DNA of 64,000 nucleotides from assembly GCA_016215605.1 (NCBI GenBank), contig JACRJB010000023.1, positions 1-64,000 on the forward strand. Reading direction: 5' to 3'. The DNA is from Rhodopseudomonas palustris. GTDB lineage: Bacteria; Pseudomonadota; Alphaproteobacteria; Rhizobiales; Xanthobacteraceae. The notes below the pieces were generated by a model that saw nothing but the letters and a program-made list of their open reading frames with translations, was not told where the DNA came from and did no database searches. This document shows, piece by piece, positions 1 through 8,597 of this stretch; positions within the stretch are counted from its first letter, which is position 1, and each line of letters starts with the position of its first letter. The translations under genes and the position numbers were made by a program.

Positions 1-142
1 ACTCTGCAGTTCTGCCGCAGTACTTCCGGAGGACGACGAGGCGCCGCCAGAGCTTGCAGGCACCCATCCGAACCCAACCCGTATCGTCTCATCGCAACCT
101 CCGTCGTTGAAGTGTTGCGACGACCGGTTGAATCCGCCCAGC

Positions 143-197
143 ATTCCAGAGCCGTGATGCTCTGGAATACGGGATCCTCGGCTTTCGCGGAGGATGA
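143..197. repeat. Intergenic palindromic repeat at left edge
   Basis: A perfect 9-bp inverted repeat (ATTCCAGAG / CTCTGGAAT, 143-168, 8-nt loop) is followed by a second imperfect pair of arms around GGATCCTCG and CGCGGAGGATG. The layout resembles the REP-like palindromes found elsewhere in this window. Bases 1-256 hold no convincing gene; one frame is open to 243 but its translation looks non-coding. Confidence 0.5.
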
Positions 198-256
198 CGT
201 CGCGTTGAGCTGTGCGCGTGTGTCCCCACGCACGCGTCAGTAGCTGCTTGCCCGCC

Positions 257-1045
257 TTACGCCGCGGTCCAGCCGCCGTCCATCGACAGATTGGCGCCGG
301 TGATCTGGCTGGCATCGTCGCTGCACAGATAGAGCGCCAGCGCGGCGACCTGTTCGGACGTGACGAACTGCTTGGTCGGCTGCGCCTGCAGCAGCACGTC
401 GTTGATGACCTGCTCCTTGGTGAGCCCGCGCGCCTTCATGGTGTCGGGGATCTGCTTTTCGACCAGCGGCGTCCAGACGTAGCCCGGGGAAATGCAGTTG
501 CAGGTGATCTTGTGGGTGGCGACTTCAAGCGCCACGGTCTTGGTCAGGCCGGCGATGCCGTGCTTGGCGGCGACGTAGGCCGATTTGAACGGCGAGGCGA
601 CGAGCGAGTGCGCCGAGGCGGTGTTGATGATGCGGCCCCAGCCGCGCTTCTTCATGCCGGGCACCGCGGCGCGGATGCCGTGGAACGCCGACGACAAATT
701 GATGCCGATGATCGCATCCCACTTCTCGATCGGGAAATCCTCAATCGGCGATACGAACTGGATGCCGGCGTTGTTGACCAGGATGTCGACCGAGCCGAAG
801 CTCTTTTCGCCGAGCGCAACCATTTCGGCGATCTCGGCGGGCTTCAGCATGTCGGCCGGCGAGTATACCGCCTTGACGGCGAAGTCGGCCTCGATCGACT
901 TGCGCTCCTTCTCGATCGCGTCCGCATCGCCCATGCCGTTCAGCACCACATTGGCGCCGGCCTTGGCGAAGGCGCGCGCATAAGCGAGGCCGATGCCCGA
1001 GGTCGATCCGGTCACGACAGCGGTCTTGCCCGTGAGATTAGCCAT
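257..1045 (-). CDS. bdhA: D-3-hydroxybutyrate dehydrogenase (SDR family)
   Basis: A 262-residue short-chain dehydrogenase that fits 3-hydroxybutyrate dehydrogenase, which oxidises 3-hydroxybutyrate to acetoacetate with NAD+ in cytosolic polyhydroxybutyrate turnover. Visible motifs are the dinucleotide-binding TGSTSGIG near the N-terminus, NNAG in the middle, and the YVAAK active-site pair preceded by the conserved serine region. The reading frame extends upstream, but an AGGAG lies 6 nt before the ATG at 1045 (MANLTGK), giving the usual family length. It lies 46 nt downstream of the patatin-like gene on the same strand, so the two are probably cotranscribed. Family membership is secure; substrate is by similarity. 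Confidence 0.9.
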   Translation of the reverse strand: MANLTGKTAVVTGSTSGIGLAYARAFAKAGANVVLNGMGDADAIEKERKSIEADFAVKAVYSPADMLKPAEIAEMVALGEKSFGSVDILVNNAGIQFVSPIEDFPIEKWDAIIGINLSSAFHGIRAAVPGMKKRGWGRIINTASAHSLVASPFKSAYVAAKHGIAGLTKTVALEVATHKITCNCISPGYVWTPLVEKQIPDTMKARGLTKEQVINDVLLQAQPTKQFVTSEQVAALALYLCSDDASQITGANLSMDGGWTAA

Positions 1046-1091
1046 CATCTGCTCCTGTTCGATCGTCTGACGACGCGGCGTCGAGTTGCCG

Positions 1092-2228
1092 CTATTTGAA
1101 CCCATCCCGGGTGAGGTCCCAGGTCACCATCGCCTCGCCGTCCTGCGGCCCGCGCTGCCACTCCTGGTGGCGCATCGAGACATAGACATCCTGCTCGCCG
1201 GATTTCCAGTGCTCGATCATGTTGAGGCGGGAGAAATCGTAGTCCTTCGAGGACGCCTCGTAGTCGCGTTTGCGGTAGATCAGGTGCACCACGGTGACGG
1301 CATTTTCCTTCGCCGCCTCGTGCAGGATGGCATAGGCCGGGTCGTTGCGCAGTTCGTCCGGCAGCCTCTCGATCAGATGGCGCAGCGCCTTGCGGGTGTT
1401 GTGGATCTGCTTGTTCTTGTCGGTGTTCATGCGGGTGCGGCTGGAAAAGCGGATGTCCTTTTCGCGCTCCGCGGCTTCCAGCAAGGTCTGCGGCAGCCGG
1501 CCATGGGCGCTGAACAGGTCGACCTGAAAGACCAGCAGACTGTCACGCTGCTCGCTGTCGAGCACGTAGTCGAGCGGCGTGTTCGAGGCGATGCCGCCGT
1601 CCCAATAATACTGGCCGTCGATCTCGATCGCCGGAAAGCCCGGCGGCAGCGCGGCCGAGGCCATGATGTGCTCCGGTCCGATCGTCACGCGGGTGTTGTC
1701 GAAATATTCGAAATTGCCGGTGACGACGTTGACCGCGCCGACGCTGAGCCGGATGCCGTTGGTGTTGAGCAGATCGAAATCCACCAGGCGTTCGAGCGTC
1801 GCGCGCAGCGGCCTGGTGTCGTAGTAGCTCAGGGTTTCCGGATCGGCGGTCGGCATCAGATGCGCGGGCGGAAACCGCGGCGTGAAGAAACCCGGCACGC
1901 CGAATGCCGCGATCACCGCGGCGCTGGCCTCGTTGAACAGCGAATGCGCGTGGTCGGTGTGCAGCATCGGCTGCCACGGCACCGGCGACGAGGCCAGTTC
2001 CCAGAACTGCTTCAGCTTCTCGACACGTTTCTCTCGCGGATTGCCGGCGATGATCGCCGCGTTGATCGCCCCGATCGAAATCCCGGCGAGCCATTCGGGC
2101 TCGAAATCATGATGGCACAGCGCCTGATAGGCGCCGGCCTGATACGAACCGAGCGCGCCGCCGCCTTGCAGCACCAGAACACGACGCGGATGAGAGGCGG
2201 GTTTGGGATGGTGGTGGGTGGGATTCAT
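1092..2228 (-). CDS. Patatin-like phospholipase family protein
   Basis: A 378-residue patatin-fold acyl hydrolase. It shows the oxyanion glycine run GGGALG at about 22-27, the nucleophile elbow GISIG (Ser51), and the catalytic DGG with Asp210 in YYWDGG, so the Ser-Asp dyad is intact. The C-terminal third matches the extension (DUF3734 type) that accompanies this subfamily in Rhizobiales. No signal peptide is evident, so it is probably cytosolic or membrane-associated. Its position just upstream of bdhA suggests a link to lipid or polyhydroxybutyrate turnover; this is inference. The start is uncertain: a methionine 14 codons upstream (2270) is also possible. Confidence 0.85.
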   Translation of the reverse strand: MNPTHHHPKPASHPRRVLVLQGGGALGSYQAGAYQALCHHDFEPEWLAGISIGAINAAIIAGNPREKRVEKLKQFWELASSPVPWQPMLHTDHAHSLFNEASAAVIAAFGVPGFFTPRFPPAHLMPTADPETLSYYDTRPLRATLERLVDFDLLNTNGIRLSVGAVNVVTGNFEYFDNTRVTIGPEHIMASAALPPGFPAIEIDGQYYWDGGIASNTPLDYVLDSEQRDSLLVFQVDLFSAHGRLPQTLLEAAEREKDIRFSSRTRMNTDKNKQIHNTRKALRHLIERLPDELRNDPAYAILHEAAKENAVTVVHLIYRKRDYEASSKDYDFSRLNMIEHWKSGEQDVYVSMRHQEWQRGPQDGEAMVTWDLTRDGFK

Positions 2229-2315
2229 GAGGTTCGCCACGGACAGGACGGGCACCGTGGCGCTCCGCATCCACGGCGTCAATCACGCGACCGGTCAAAC
2301 CCGATCACGCCCGGG

Positions 2316-2843
2316 TTATCGCGGAGGCTCGGTCGATGCCAGGATCAACGTCCAGAACACTTTATATTTCGTCTTCGGCGCATAGACCGCGGCGATGCCG
2401 AGCTTGGTGACGCCGCTCTTCAGCATGTTGGCCCGATGCGGCGGCGAGTCGCGCCAGCCGGAAAAGGCTTCAGCCAGGGTGTGATAGCCGGCCGAGACGT
2501 TCTCGACCGCGACCGAGGCCGGATAGGACGAGGCATTCAGCCGCTGCGCCAGCGGCGCCTTGGCGTCGTGGTCGAGCTTGTTGCGCCGTGCCATGTTGGC
2601 CGACTGCTCCTCGGCGAGCCGCGTCAGCGCCGGATCGACCATCACCGGGCCGAGACCGTTGTTCTGGCGATATTGCGAGATCATCGTCGCCGCGGCGAAC
2701 GAGTCGACCTTGGCGCCTTCGCGCGCCATGCTCGCATACATCGACGGCGTGTCGACCGTCGGCGCCACCTCGCCGGCGCAACCCGCCAGCAGCACGAGGC
2801 CGAGCACGGCCATTACCCCACGGAACATCCAGCAATTCCCCAT
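2316..2843 (-). CDS. CAP (SCP/PR1) domain lipoprotein
   Basis: A protein of about 175 residues with a short hydrophobic leader ending in a lipobox (LLAGC), so it should be lipidated and anchored at the periplasmic face. The rest is one CAP/SCP domain: an N-terminal YRQNNGLGPV helix, the region around NKLDHDAKAPLAQRL, the VAVENVSAG strand and the PPHRANML motif typical of bacterial YkwD-like members. Molecular function of bacterial CAP lipoproteins is poorly defined. Alternative starts exist at 2828 and 2867; the lipobox distance favours 2843 or 2828. It is separated from the patatin gene by about 90 nt. Confidence 0.8.
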   Translation of the reverse strand: MGNCWMFRGVMAVLGLVLLAGCAGEVAPTVDTPSMYASMAREGAKVDSFAAATMISQYRQNNGLGPVMVDPALTRLAEEQSANMARRNKLDHDAKAPLAQRLNASSYPASVAVENVSAGYHTLAEAFSGWRDSPPHRANMLKSGVTKLGIAAVYAPKTKYKVFWTLILASTEPPR

Positions 2844-2973
2844 CCGCGCATGCGAGCCGATCCCCATCGGCTTCGCGGCGCGCGAATGTTGTTGCACATC
2901 AACCGTGGCTGAAAGGTGAAGACGTGAGGCGGTACGGCGGATCACCGACTGCGCCCCACACCCGGCGCGCTCC

Positions 2974-2997
2974 CTCGCCCCGCTCATGCGGGGAGAG
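2974..2997. repeat. Small GC-rich hairpin repeat
   Basis: A CTC-G-CCCCGC / TCAT loop / GCGGGG-A-GAG hairpin within a GCTCCCTC...GAGAGG context. Very similar hairpins occur at 6013-6037 and 50430-50453, marking a dispersed intergenic repeat family. Confidence 0.5.
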
Positions 2998-3041
2998 GTG
3001 CGCCGAGCGCTCCGGCAAGACGGCCTCCCCTCAAACGACAA

Positions 3042-3065
3042 CGGCCCGGACTTGCGTCCGGGCCG
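3042..3065 (-). terminator. Rho-independent type terminator of glnII
   Basis: A perfect 9-bp stem (CGGCCCGGA / TCCGGGCCG, 6-nt loop) lies about 50 nt past the glnII stop. Reading on the minus strand it is followed by TTGTCGTTT, a weak T-rich tail. Confidence 0.65.
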
Positions 3066-3112
3066 TGTGCGGATGCCCTGGAGGAGGAAGGCACCCACGG
3101 GTCAACGATTGA

Positions 3113-4147
3113 TCAGGCCGCGGCGGCCTTCGAGGTGGGGACTTCCGAGATCGTCTTCAGGATCTGCGAAGCGATCTGGTAGGGGTCGCCCATCGAGTTC
3201 GGGCGGCGATCTTCCAGATAGCCCTTGTAGCCGTTGTTGACGAAGGAATGCGGCACGCGGATCGAGGCGCCGCGGTCCGCCACGCCGTAGGAGAACTTGT
3301 TCCACGGCGCGGTTTCGTGCTTGCCGGTCAGGCGCATGTGGTTGTCCGGACCGTACACGGCGATGTGGTCGTGCAGGTTCTTCTCGAACTGGCCCATCAG
3401 CGCTTCGAAATAGTCCTTGCCGCCGACTTCGCGCATGAACTTGGTCGAGAAGTTGGCGTGCATGCCGGAGCCGTTCCAGTCGGTGTCGCCGAGCGGCTTG
3501 CAGTGCCATTCGATGTCGATGCCGTAGCTTTCGCACAGCCGCAGCATCAGATAGCGCGCCATCCACATCTGGTCGGCGGCGGTCTTCGAGCCCTTGCCGA
3601 AGATCTGGAATTCCCACTGGCCCTTCGCCACTTCAGCGTTGATGCCTTCGTGGTTGATGCCGGCGGCGAGGCAGAGGTCGAGATGCTCCTCGACGATCTT
3701 GCGCGCGATGTTGCCGACGTTCTTGAAGCCGACGCCGGTGTAGTACGGACCCTGCGGCGCCGGATAGCCGGCCTCCGGGAAGCCGAGCGGACGGCCGTCC
3801 TTGTAGAAGAAGTATTCCTGCTCGAAGCCGAACCAGGCGCCTTCATCGTCGAGAATGGTGGCGCGGGTGTTGCTGGCATGCGGGGTGACGCCGTCGGGCA
3901 TCATCACTTCGCACATCACCAGAATGCCGTTCTTGCGGGTGGCGTCGTGGAACATCGCGACCGGCTTCAGCACGCAGTCCGAGCTGCGGCCCTCGGCCTG
4001 CATGGTGGAGGAGCCGTCGAAGCCCCACAGCGGCAGTTGCTCGAGCGTCGGGTAGATCTCGAATTCCTTGATCTGCGTCTTGCCGCGCAGGTTCGGCACC
4101 GGCGTGTAGCCGTCGAGCCAGATGTACTCGAGCTTGTACTTTGTCAT
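3113..4147 (-). CDS. glnII: Type II glutamine synthetase
   Basis: A 344-residue eukaryote-like glutamine synthetase (GSII) that makes glutamine from glutamate, ammonia and ATP in the cytosol. The N-terminal MTKYKLEYIWLDGYTP, the central WGFDGSST and NHEGINAEVAKGQWEFQ blocks and the RPNSMGDPYQIA region closely match GlnII of Bradyrhizobium and Rhizobium. The ORF can be extended by 8 codons, but ATG 4147 gives the conserved family N-terminus. GSII is not adenylylated like GSI and is normally transcribed by sigma-54 with NtrC under nitrogen limitation; a matching promoter lies upstream at 4237-4253. The gene is monocistronic with a terminator at 3042-3065. Confidence 0.95.
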   Translation of the reverse strand: MTKYKLEYIWLDGYTPVPNLRGKTQIKEFEIYPTLEQLPLWGFDGSSTMQAEGRSSDCVLKPVAMFHDATRKNGILVMCEVMMPDGVTPHASNTRATILDDEGAWFGFEQEYFFYKDGRPLGFPEAGYPAPQGPYYTGVGFKNVGNIARKIVEEHLDLCLAAGINHEGINAEVAKGQWEFQIFGKGSKTAADQMWMARYLMLRLCESYGIDIEWHCKPLGDTDWNGSGMHANFSTKFMREVGGKDYFEALMGQFEKNLHDHIAVYGPDNHMRLTGKHETAPWNKFSYGVADRGASIRVPHSFVNNGYKGYLEDRRPNSMGDPYQIASQILKTISEVPTSKAAAA

Positions 4148-4236
4148 GCGGTTCTCTCTGTTGATCTGCAAAGGGTTGTGGACCCGAAGCGGACTTGGAA
4201 CCGCGCTTCCCGGCGGCCGATGTCCGGCCCATCTGA

Positions 4237-4253
4237 AGCATTTGTTATGCCAA
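4237..4253 (-). promoter_or_regulatory. Sigma-54 (-24/-12) promoter of glnII
   Basis: On the minus strand the sequence TTGGCATAACAAATGCT carries GG and GC separated by exactly 10 nt, the invariant spacing of sigma-54 promoters (consensus TGGCAC-N5-TTGC). It is about 90 nt upstream of the glnII start. rhizobial glnII is a known NtrC/sigma-54 target, which supports the call. No clear NtrC dyad was identified. Confidence 0.7.
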
Positions 4254-4424
4254 ATGCTTCGCAGCTGCGGTGATCTCGCGGGTGCGTGAACACGGCTCGG
4301 CGGGGCCGTCCGAAACCGCTTTCAGCCGATTCGGCTGGGCTCAAAAATCATCGATTCGACAGGGATTTGCCGAGGTCGAGCGCGCGAAACAAAATTAACC
4401 GATCGGGCGCACGCTTCTTCATCA

Positions 4425-4446
4425 GGAACAATCTCTGGATTGTTCC
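4425..4446. repeat. Perfect 8-bp inverted repeat in glnII/DUF2735 gap
   Basis: GGAACAAT-CTCTGG-ATTGTTCC is a perfect dyad with a 6-nt spacer in the 491-nt divergent intergenic region 4148-4638. It may be an operator or an RNA hairpin; no T-run follows. Apart from this dyad and the glnII promoter nothing else was recognised in the gap. Confidence 0.5.
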
Positions 4447-4638
4447 GCAACCAAGCGGGCCGGGAAACGTTGCCGGCACGTGACCAACGGGCGAGCACAA
4501 GACGATCTGCCTACAATCCAGGCGGCAGATGATATTTCCTTGAGCATATTGCACCACGCTTGGGCGCGGCCGATATCTACAGACCCGCAGCACCATCGCG
4601 CACGAAGGACTGCAAGCGAAGGAGAGAAGGAGAAGAGA

Positions 4639-4818
4639 GTGTCCCTACCAAATCTGAACCAGACGTCCGCAAAGATCTATCAATTTCCCGTCGGCGGTCG
4701 CGGTGGCCTTGTCCGGCGCGAGCCGGCCCACGAAACGACCACGCAGAGCGTCGTGACTAGCTCGAGCTGGTACCACGAAGCCGCGATGCTCGACGAGCAG
4801 CCCCGAAAGCCGCAATGA
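4639..4818 (+). CDS. DUF2735 family microprotein
   Basis: A 59-residue protein starting at GTG 4639, preceded by the purine-rich GGAGAGAAGGAGAAG. It carries the SAKIYQFPVGGR motif near the N-terminus and a SSSWYHEAAMLDE block near the C-terminus, the hallmarks of DUF2735 proteins of Rhizobiales. It has no membrane segment or signal. It is divergent from glnII, a neighbourhood in which this family is also found in other rhizobia (from memory), so a nitrogen-related role is plausible but unproven. An upstream in-frame ATG at 4480 would add residues with no family similarity. Confidence 0.8.
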   Translation: MSLPNLNQTSAKIYQFPVGGRGGLVRREPAHETTTQSVVTSSSWYHEAAMLDEQPRKPQ

Positions 4819-4928
4819 AACCAACGCCAACGACGCCGCAGGGCGTGATTGTCCAGAACTGACGAAGGGCCGGCGTGCAAGCGTTTCGGCCCTTTGGTTT
4901 GTCGTCTGGCCGTCTCTGAGTTCGCAGC

Positions 4929-5864
4929 TCAGACGCCGAAGATCGACCAGCCCAGCCGCTTGGTCAGCGCCTCCAGCGCGATCCGGCCGAGATGGGAATT
5001 GCCGGAGGCATCGAGCCCCGGTGACCACACCGCGATCGACGCTTTCCCCGGCGCGATCGCCAGGACTCCTCCCCCGACCCCACTCTTTCCGGGCAGACCG
5101 ACCCGATAGGCGAATTCGCCGGAGCCGTCGTAGTGCCCGCAGGTCAGCATCAACGCGTTGATGCGGCGGGCGCGCTGCGCCGTGACGACGTTGTGTCCGG
5201 TGGTCGGATTCCGTCCGTTATGGGCGAGAAAGCGCCCGGCCATCGCGAGCTGGCGGCAGCTCATCGCGATCGCGCAATGGTGGAAATACACGCCGAGCGT
5301 GTATTCGACCGGATTGTCGAGCACGCCGAACGATTTCATGTAGTTGGCCAGCGCGGCATTGCGAAAGCCGGTGCGCTGCTCCGAAGCGGCGACCGCCTCG
5401 TCGATCACGATCGAAGAATCGGCGGCGAGGAACTGCATGAAGCGCAGGATCTCGCCGAGCGCCTCGCGTGGCTGGTGCCCGGACAGGATCAGATCGGTCA
5501 CCGCGATCGCGCCCGCATTGATGAAGGGATTGCGCGGGATGCCGCGTTCCCGCTCGAGTTGAACGATGGAATTGAACGCGGACCCCGACGGCTCGCGGCC
5601 GACCCGGCGCCACACCCGGTCGCCGGCCTTGCCGAGCGCCAGCGTCAGCGTGAACACCTTCGAAATGCTCTGGATCGAGAACGGCAGGTCGGCGTCGCCG
5701 CCCGCCGCGACATGACCGTCGGCGTCGATCACGACGAGACCGAAGCGCTGCGGGTCGACCCCCGCCAGTTCGGGAATGTAGCTCGCGACCTCGCCGCGGT
5801 CGGTGCGCTGCGCCATCTCGCCGGCAATCTCGGCGACGACTTGATCGAGGTGAGAGGGGTTCAT
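4929..5864 (-). CDS. glsA: Glutaminase
   Basis: A 311-residue glutaminase of the serine beta-lactamase-like fold, hydrolysing glutamine to glutamate and ammonia in the cytosol. The catalytic Ser-x-x-Lys is visible as QSISK (Ser66, Lys69), followed by the [11 protein letters not shown] and NPFINAGAI blocks characteristic of GlsA/YbaS. The reading frame continues 26 codons upstream, but ATG 5864 gives the normal family length of about 310. It lies near glnII, so opposing glutamine-forming and glutamine-degrading enzymes sit about 1 kb apart; the genes are not in one operon because DUF2735 intervenes on the other strand. Confidence 0.92.
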   Translation of the reverse strand: MNPSHLDQVVAEIAGEMAQRTDRGEVASYIPELAGVDPQRFGLVVIDADGHVAAGGDADLPFSIQSISKVFTLTLALGKAGDRVWRRVGREPSGSAFNSIVQLERERGIPRNPFINAGAIAVTDLILSGHQPREALGEILRFMQFLAADSSIVIDEAVAASEQRTGFRNAALANYMKSFGVLDNPVEYTLGVYFHHCAIAMSCRQLAMAGRFLAHNGRNPTTGHNVVTAQRARRINALMLTCGHYDGSGEFAYRVGLPGKSGVGGGVLAIAPGKASIAVWSPGLDASGNSHLGRIALEALTKRLGWSIFGV

Positions 5865-6012
5865 GGTGGTGGAAGGAATGGCAAGCTCCGTCGCAAAGCA
5901 AGGCCAAAGAGGATGCAGAGGGGAGCTATTGCGGGAGTTCATTGCGAAGTACCGCCGCTCGCGTGGCAGGCAGTCGCAGAAAATGACGGGTCAACCGCAC
6001 CGGCGCTTTCTT

Positions 6013-6037
6013 CACCCTCCCCTGGACGGGGAGGGTG
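6013..6037. repeat. GC-rich hairpin repeat
   Basis: CACCCTCCCC / TGGAC / GGGGAGGGTG, a perfect 10-bp stem between glsA and the cys operon. It belongs to the same type of dispersed palindrome as those at 2974 and 50430. It could also help terminate transcription of the cys operon, which ends at 6121 on the minus strand. Confidence 0.5.
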
Positions 6038-6120
6038 ATCCTCGCAGCGTCGATGTGCTTTCAAATGATAGCCGGTGCCGCACGCGGGGAGAGGTTAGGC
6101 CCTGCTCGGCTCGATGATCG

Positions 6121-6630
6121 CTAAGTCGCCGTCACCTTGTGCCGCTGCTTGCGCAGTTGCAGGGCGCTCAGGTGGCCGTCGCCGGTCGGCTGATAGAACT
6201 CGGTGTAGCGATGCGTCGCCTCGTCGAAGGCGTGGGCATCCGCCTCCTTCTTGACGTCGAACGCGTCGAAGCCGTTGCGCAGCAGGAAAGTGAACTGGTC
6301 GCGCAACACCTGTCCGGTGGCGCGCAGCTCGCCGCGATAGCCGTAGATCTCGCGCAGCCGACGGGCCTGGCTGTGGGCGCGGCCGTCCCTGAAGGTCGGA
6401 AACACCAGCGCGACCAGCGCCAAACGGTCGAGCCACGGCTCGAGTTCGGCGACGTCGCGGTTGTTCGGCCAGACCACGCCGAGCGGGCGGTTGAGCTTGG
6501 TCAGCGCGTCGGCCTCGGCGAGAAAGCGCGCGGCCGGAACCAGCACCGCGCCGTCGGCCGGCAGCTCGGCATCGCCGTCGACCGATACGAAGTCGTCGGC
6601 AACGATCTGCCCGTTTCTAACGAGTGGCAT
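6121..6630 (-). CDS. DUF934 protein of the sulfite reductase operon
   Basis: A 169-residue DUF934 protein. It has no metal-binding cysteine cluster, signal peptide or membrane segment. Members of this family occur almost always beside cysI in proteobacteria and are thought to assist assimilatory sulfite reduction, possibly as an electron-transfer or assembly partner; the biochemical role is unresolved. The ATG at 6630 overlaps the 3' end of cysI by 14 nt, so translation is probably coupled. It is the last gene of the cysG-DUF2849-cysI-DUF934 operon as seen here; cysH, cysD and cysN do not follow. Confidence 0.85.
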   Translation of the reverse strand: MPLVRNGQIVADDFVSVDGDAELPADGAVLVPAARFLAEADALTKLNRPLGVVWPNNRDVAELEPWLDRLALVALVFPTFRDGRAHSQARRLREIYGYRGELRATGQVLRDQFTFLLRNGFDAFDVKKEADAHAFDEATHRYTEFYQPTGDGHLSALQLRKQRHKVTAT

Positions 6631-8272
6631 AGACGCGCTCCTTGAAGGGCTCGACGCCGAGCCGCTTGACGGTGTCGACGAACAGTTCCTCCGGCTTTTC
6701 GCGCAACGCCAGATAGGCCTCGACGATGTCCTCGATCACGTCCGCAACCTCGGCATAGGGCACCGCGGGACCGATCAGTTCGCCGAGCTTGGCGTGCTCG
6801 TCGGCACGGCCGCCGATCGTGATCTGATAGACTTCCTGATCGTTCTTCTCGACGCCGAGAATGCCGATATGGCCGACATGGTGATGGCCGCAGGCATTGA
6901 TGCAGCCCGAAATGTTGACGTGCAGCCGGCCGATCAGATTGGCGGTCTCGTGATTGGCGAAGCGCCGCGTCAATTCCTGCGCGATCGGGATCGAGCGGGC
7001 GTTGGCGAGCGAACAATAATCCAGCCCCGGGCAGGCGATGATGTCGCTGACCAGATTGACGTTCGGCGTCGCGACGCCGATCGCGTCGAGCGCGGCCCAC
7101 AGCGCCGGCAGGTCGCGCTTGGCGACGTGCGGCAGCGCCAGGTTCTGCTCGTGACCGACGCGGATCTCACCGAACGAATATTTGTCGGCGAGGTCGGCGA
7201 TCGCATCCATCTGCTCGGCGGTGGCGTCGCCGGGCGGTCCGCCGACCGGCTTCAGCGACAGCGTGACGATGGCGTAGCCGGGCTGGCGGTGCGGCGCGAC
7301 CGAATTCTTGCGCCACGCCTCGAAGCGCGGATCGGCCGCCGCCGCGCGCAGTTCGGCCGGCTCGGCCGAGAGCTTCTCGTAGGCGGGGTAGACGAAGCGC
7401 GAGCGGATGTCCTCGATCATCTCGTCGTCGAGCGTCAGCGGCCCGTCGGCGATCTCCCGCCAGGCCTGCTCGACTTCGGCGGCGAACTTCTCGATGCCGA
7501 GCTCGTGCACCAGGATCTTGATGCGCGCCTTGTAGATGTTGTCGCGGCGGCCGTACTGATTGTAGACGCGCAGGATCGCCTCGACATAACTGAGGATGTC
7601 GCGGCCCGGAACGAACGGCTTGATGGTCTTGGCGATGAACGGCGACCGGCCGAGCCCGCCACCGACCAGCACCTCGAAGCCGGTCTCGCCGGCGTCGTTC
7701 TTGATCAGCCGCAGCCCGATGTCGTGGACCTTGATGGCGGCACGATCGTGATCGGCCGCAGTGATGGCGAATTTGAACTTGCGCGGCAGGAACGAGAACT
7801 CCGGATGCAGCGCGGTGTGCTGACGCAGGATCTCGGCCCAGACCCGCGGGTCTTCGACTTCGTCGGGCGCGACGCCGCCCCACTGATCGGCGGTGACGTT
7901 GCGGGTGCAGTTGCCCGACGTCTGCATCGCGTGAATGCCGACCTCGGCGAGATCGGCCAGCGCATCGGGCAGATCCTTCAGCGCGATCCAGTTGAACTGG
8001 ATGTTCTGCCGCGTGGTGAAGTGGCCGTAGCCGCGATCGTATTTGCGCGCGACATGGGCGAGCTTGCGGAGCTGCGCCGACGACAACGTGCCGTACGGGA
8101 TCGCGACGCGAAACATGTAGGCGTGAAGCTGCAGATACACGCCGTTCATCAGGCGAAGGACCTTGAACTCGTCCTCGGTCAGTTCGCCGCTGAGCCGCCG
8201 CTGCACCTGATCGCGAAACTCCGCGACGCGCTCGTTGACCAGCGTGCGATCGATTTCGTCGTAAGCATACAT
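6617..8272 (-). CDS. cysI: Assimilatory sulfite (nitrite/sulfite) reductase hemoprotein
   Basis: A 551-residue siroheme/[4Fe-4S] reductase of the nitrite/sulfite reductase family, reducing sulfite to sulfide in the cytosol. Two ferredoxin-like half domains alternate with siroheme-binding domains. The cluster cysteines are visible as CPGLDYC (first pair) and SGCINACGHH (second pair), the last cysteine bridging to siroheme. The neighbouring cysG (siroheme synthase) and DUF934/DUF2849 genes mark it as the sulfite rather than the nitrite enzyme. Start ATG 8272 (MYAYDE) lies 10 nt after the DUF2849 stop; the open frame upstream lies inside that gene. Confidence 0.9.
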   Translation of the reverse strand: MYAYDEIDRTLVNERVAEFRDQVQRRLSGELTEDEFKVLRLMNGVYLQLHAYMFRVAIPYGTLSSAQLRKLAHVARKYDRGYGHFTTRQNIQFNWIALKDLPDALADLAEVGIHAMQTSGNCTRNVTADQWGGVAPDEVEDPRVWAEILRQHTALHPEFSFLPRKFKFAITAADHDRAAIKVHDIGLRLIKNDAGETGFEVLVGGGLGRSPFIAKTIKPFVPGRDILSYVEAILRVYNQYGRRDNIYKARIKILVHELGIEKFAAEVEQAWREIADGPLTLDDEMIEDIRSRFVYPAYEKLSAEPAELRAAAADPRFEAWRKNSVAPHRQPGYAIVTLSLKPVGGPPGDATAEQMDAIADLADKYSFGEIRVGHEQNLALPHVAKRDLPALWAALDAIGVATPNVNLVSDIIACPGLDYCSLANARSIPIAQELTRRFANHETANLIGRLHVNISGCINACGHHHVGHIGILGVEKNDQEVYQITIGGRADEHAKLGELIGPAVPYAEVADVIEDIVEAYLALREKPEELFVDTVKRLGVEPFKERVYATR

Positions 8273-8282
8273 GAAAGAAGCC

Positions 8283-8597
8283 TTAGGCTTGAGCAGGCAG
8301 CGCGATGGTGACGCCGGTCTTGCGGATCTGTTCGCGCAGATTGCCGGGAATGACGGCGCCATCGCCGCCGAGCTTCACCGGCGCGATGTAGGCACCGACC
8401 GCGCCGATATCGTCGGCGACGGATTCGGCGAGCAGCGCGCGCGCCGGGTCCGCCTCGCGGACGATCGCGGCATCGGCGAGTTCGGTCGACCAGCCGCCGC
8501 TCCCGGTGCGGTAGATCACCACACCGTCGTCCGTGCGGTTCGCGGTCACCACCGATGGGCCGGTGATCTTGATCTTCTGTTGCAGCGGAGAGGTCAT
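8283..8597 (-). CDS. DUF2849 protein of the sulfite reductase operon
   Basis: A 104-residue protein of the DUF2849 family, with an N-terminal KITGPSVVTANRTDDGVVIYR block. These small cytosolic proteins are found between cysG and cysI in many Rhizobiales; function is unknown. Its ATG at 8597 overlaps the cysG stop in an ATGA, and cysI starts 10 nt after its own stop, so all three are translationally linked. No cofactor motif is visible. Confidence 0.85.
   Translation of the reverse strand: MTSPLQQKIKITGPSVVTANRTDDGVVIYRTGSGGWSTELADAAIVREADPARALLAESVADDIGAVGAYIAPVKLGGDGAVIPGNLREQIRKTGVTIALPAQA

Noticed and set aside
1086-2912. A 608-codon plus-strand frame spanning the patatin and CAP genes
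   Set aside because: Runs antisense through two unrelated real genes; composition is non-protein-like.
4548-4570. TGCACCACGCTTGGGCGC as a possible NtrC dyad for glnII
   Set aside because: The second half does not match the inverted TGGTGCA and it lies about 300 nt from the sigma-54 promoter.
6461-8311. A 616-codon plus-strand frame opposite cysI
   Set aside because: Antisense shadow; repetitive acidic/basic composition and no start signal.
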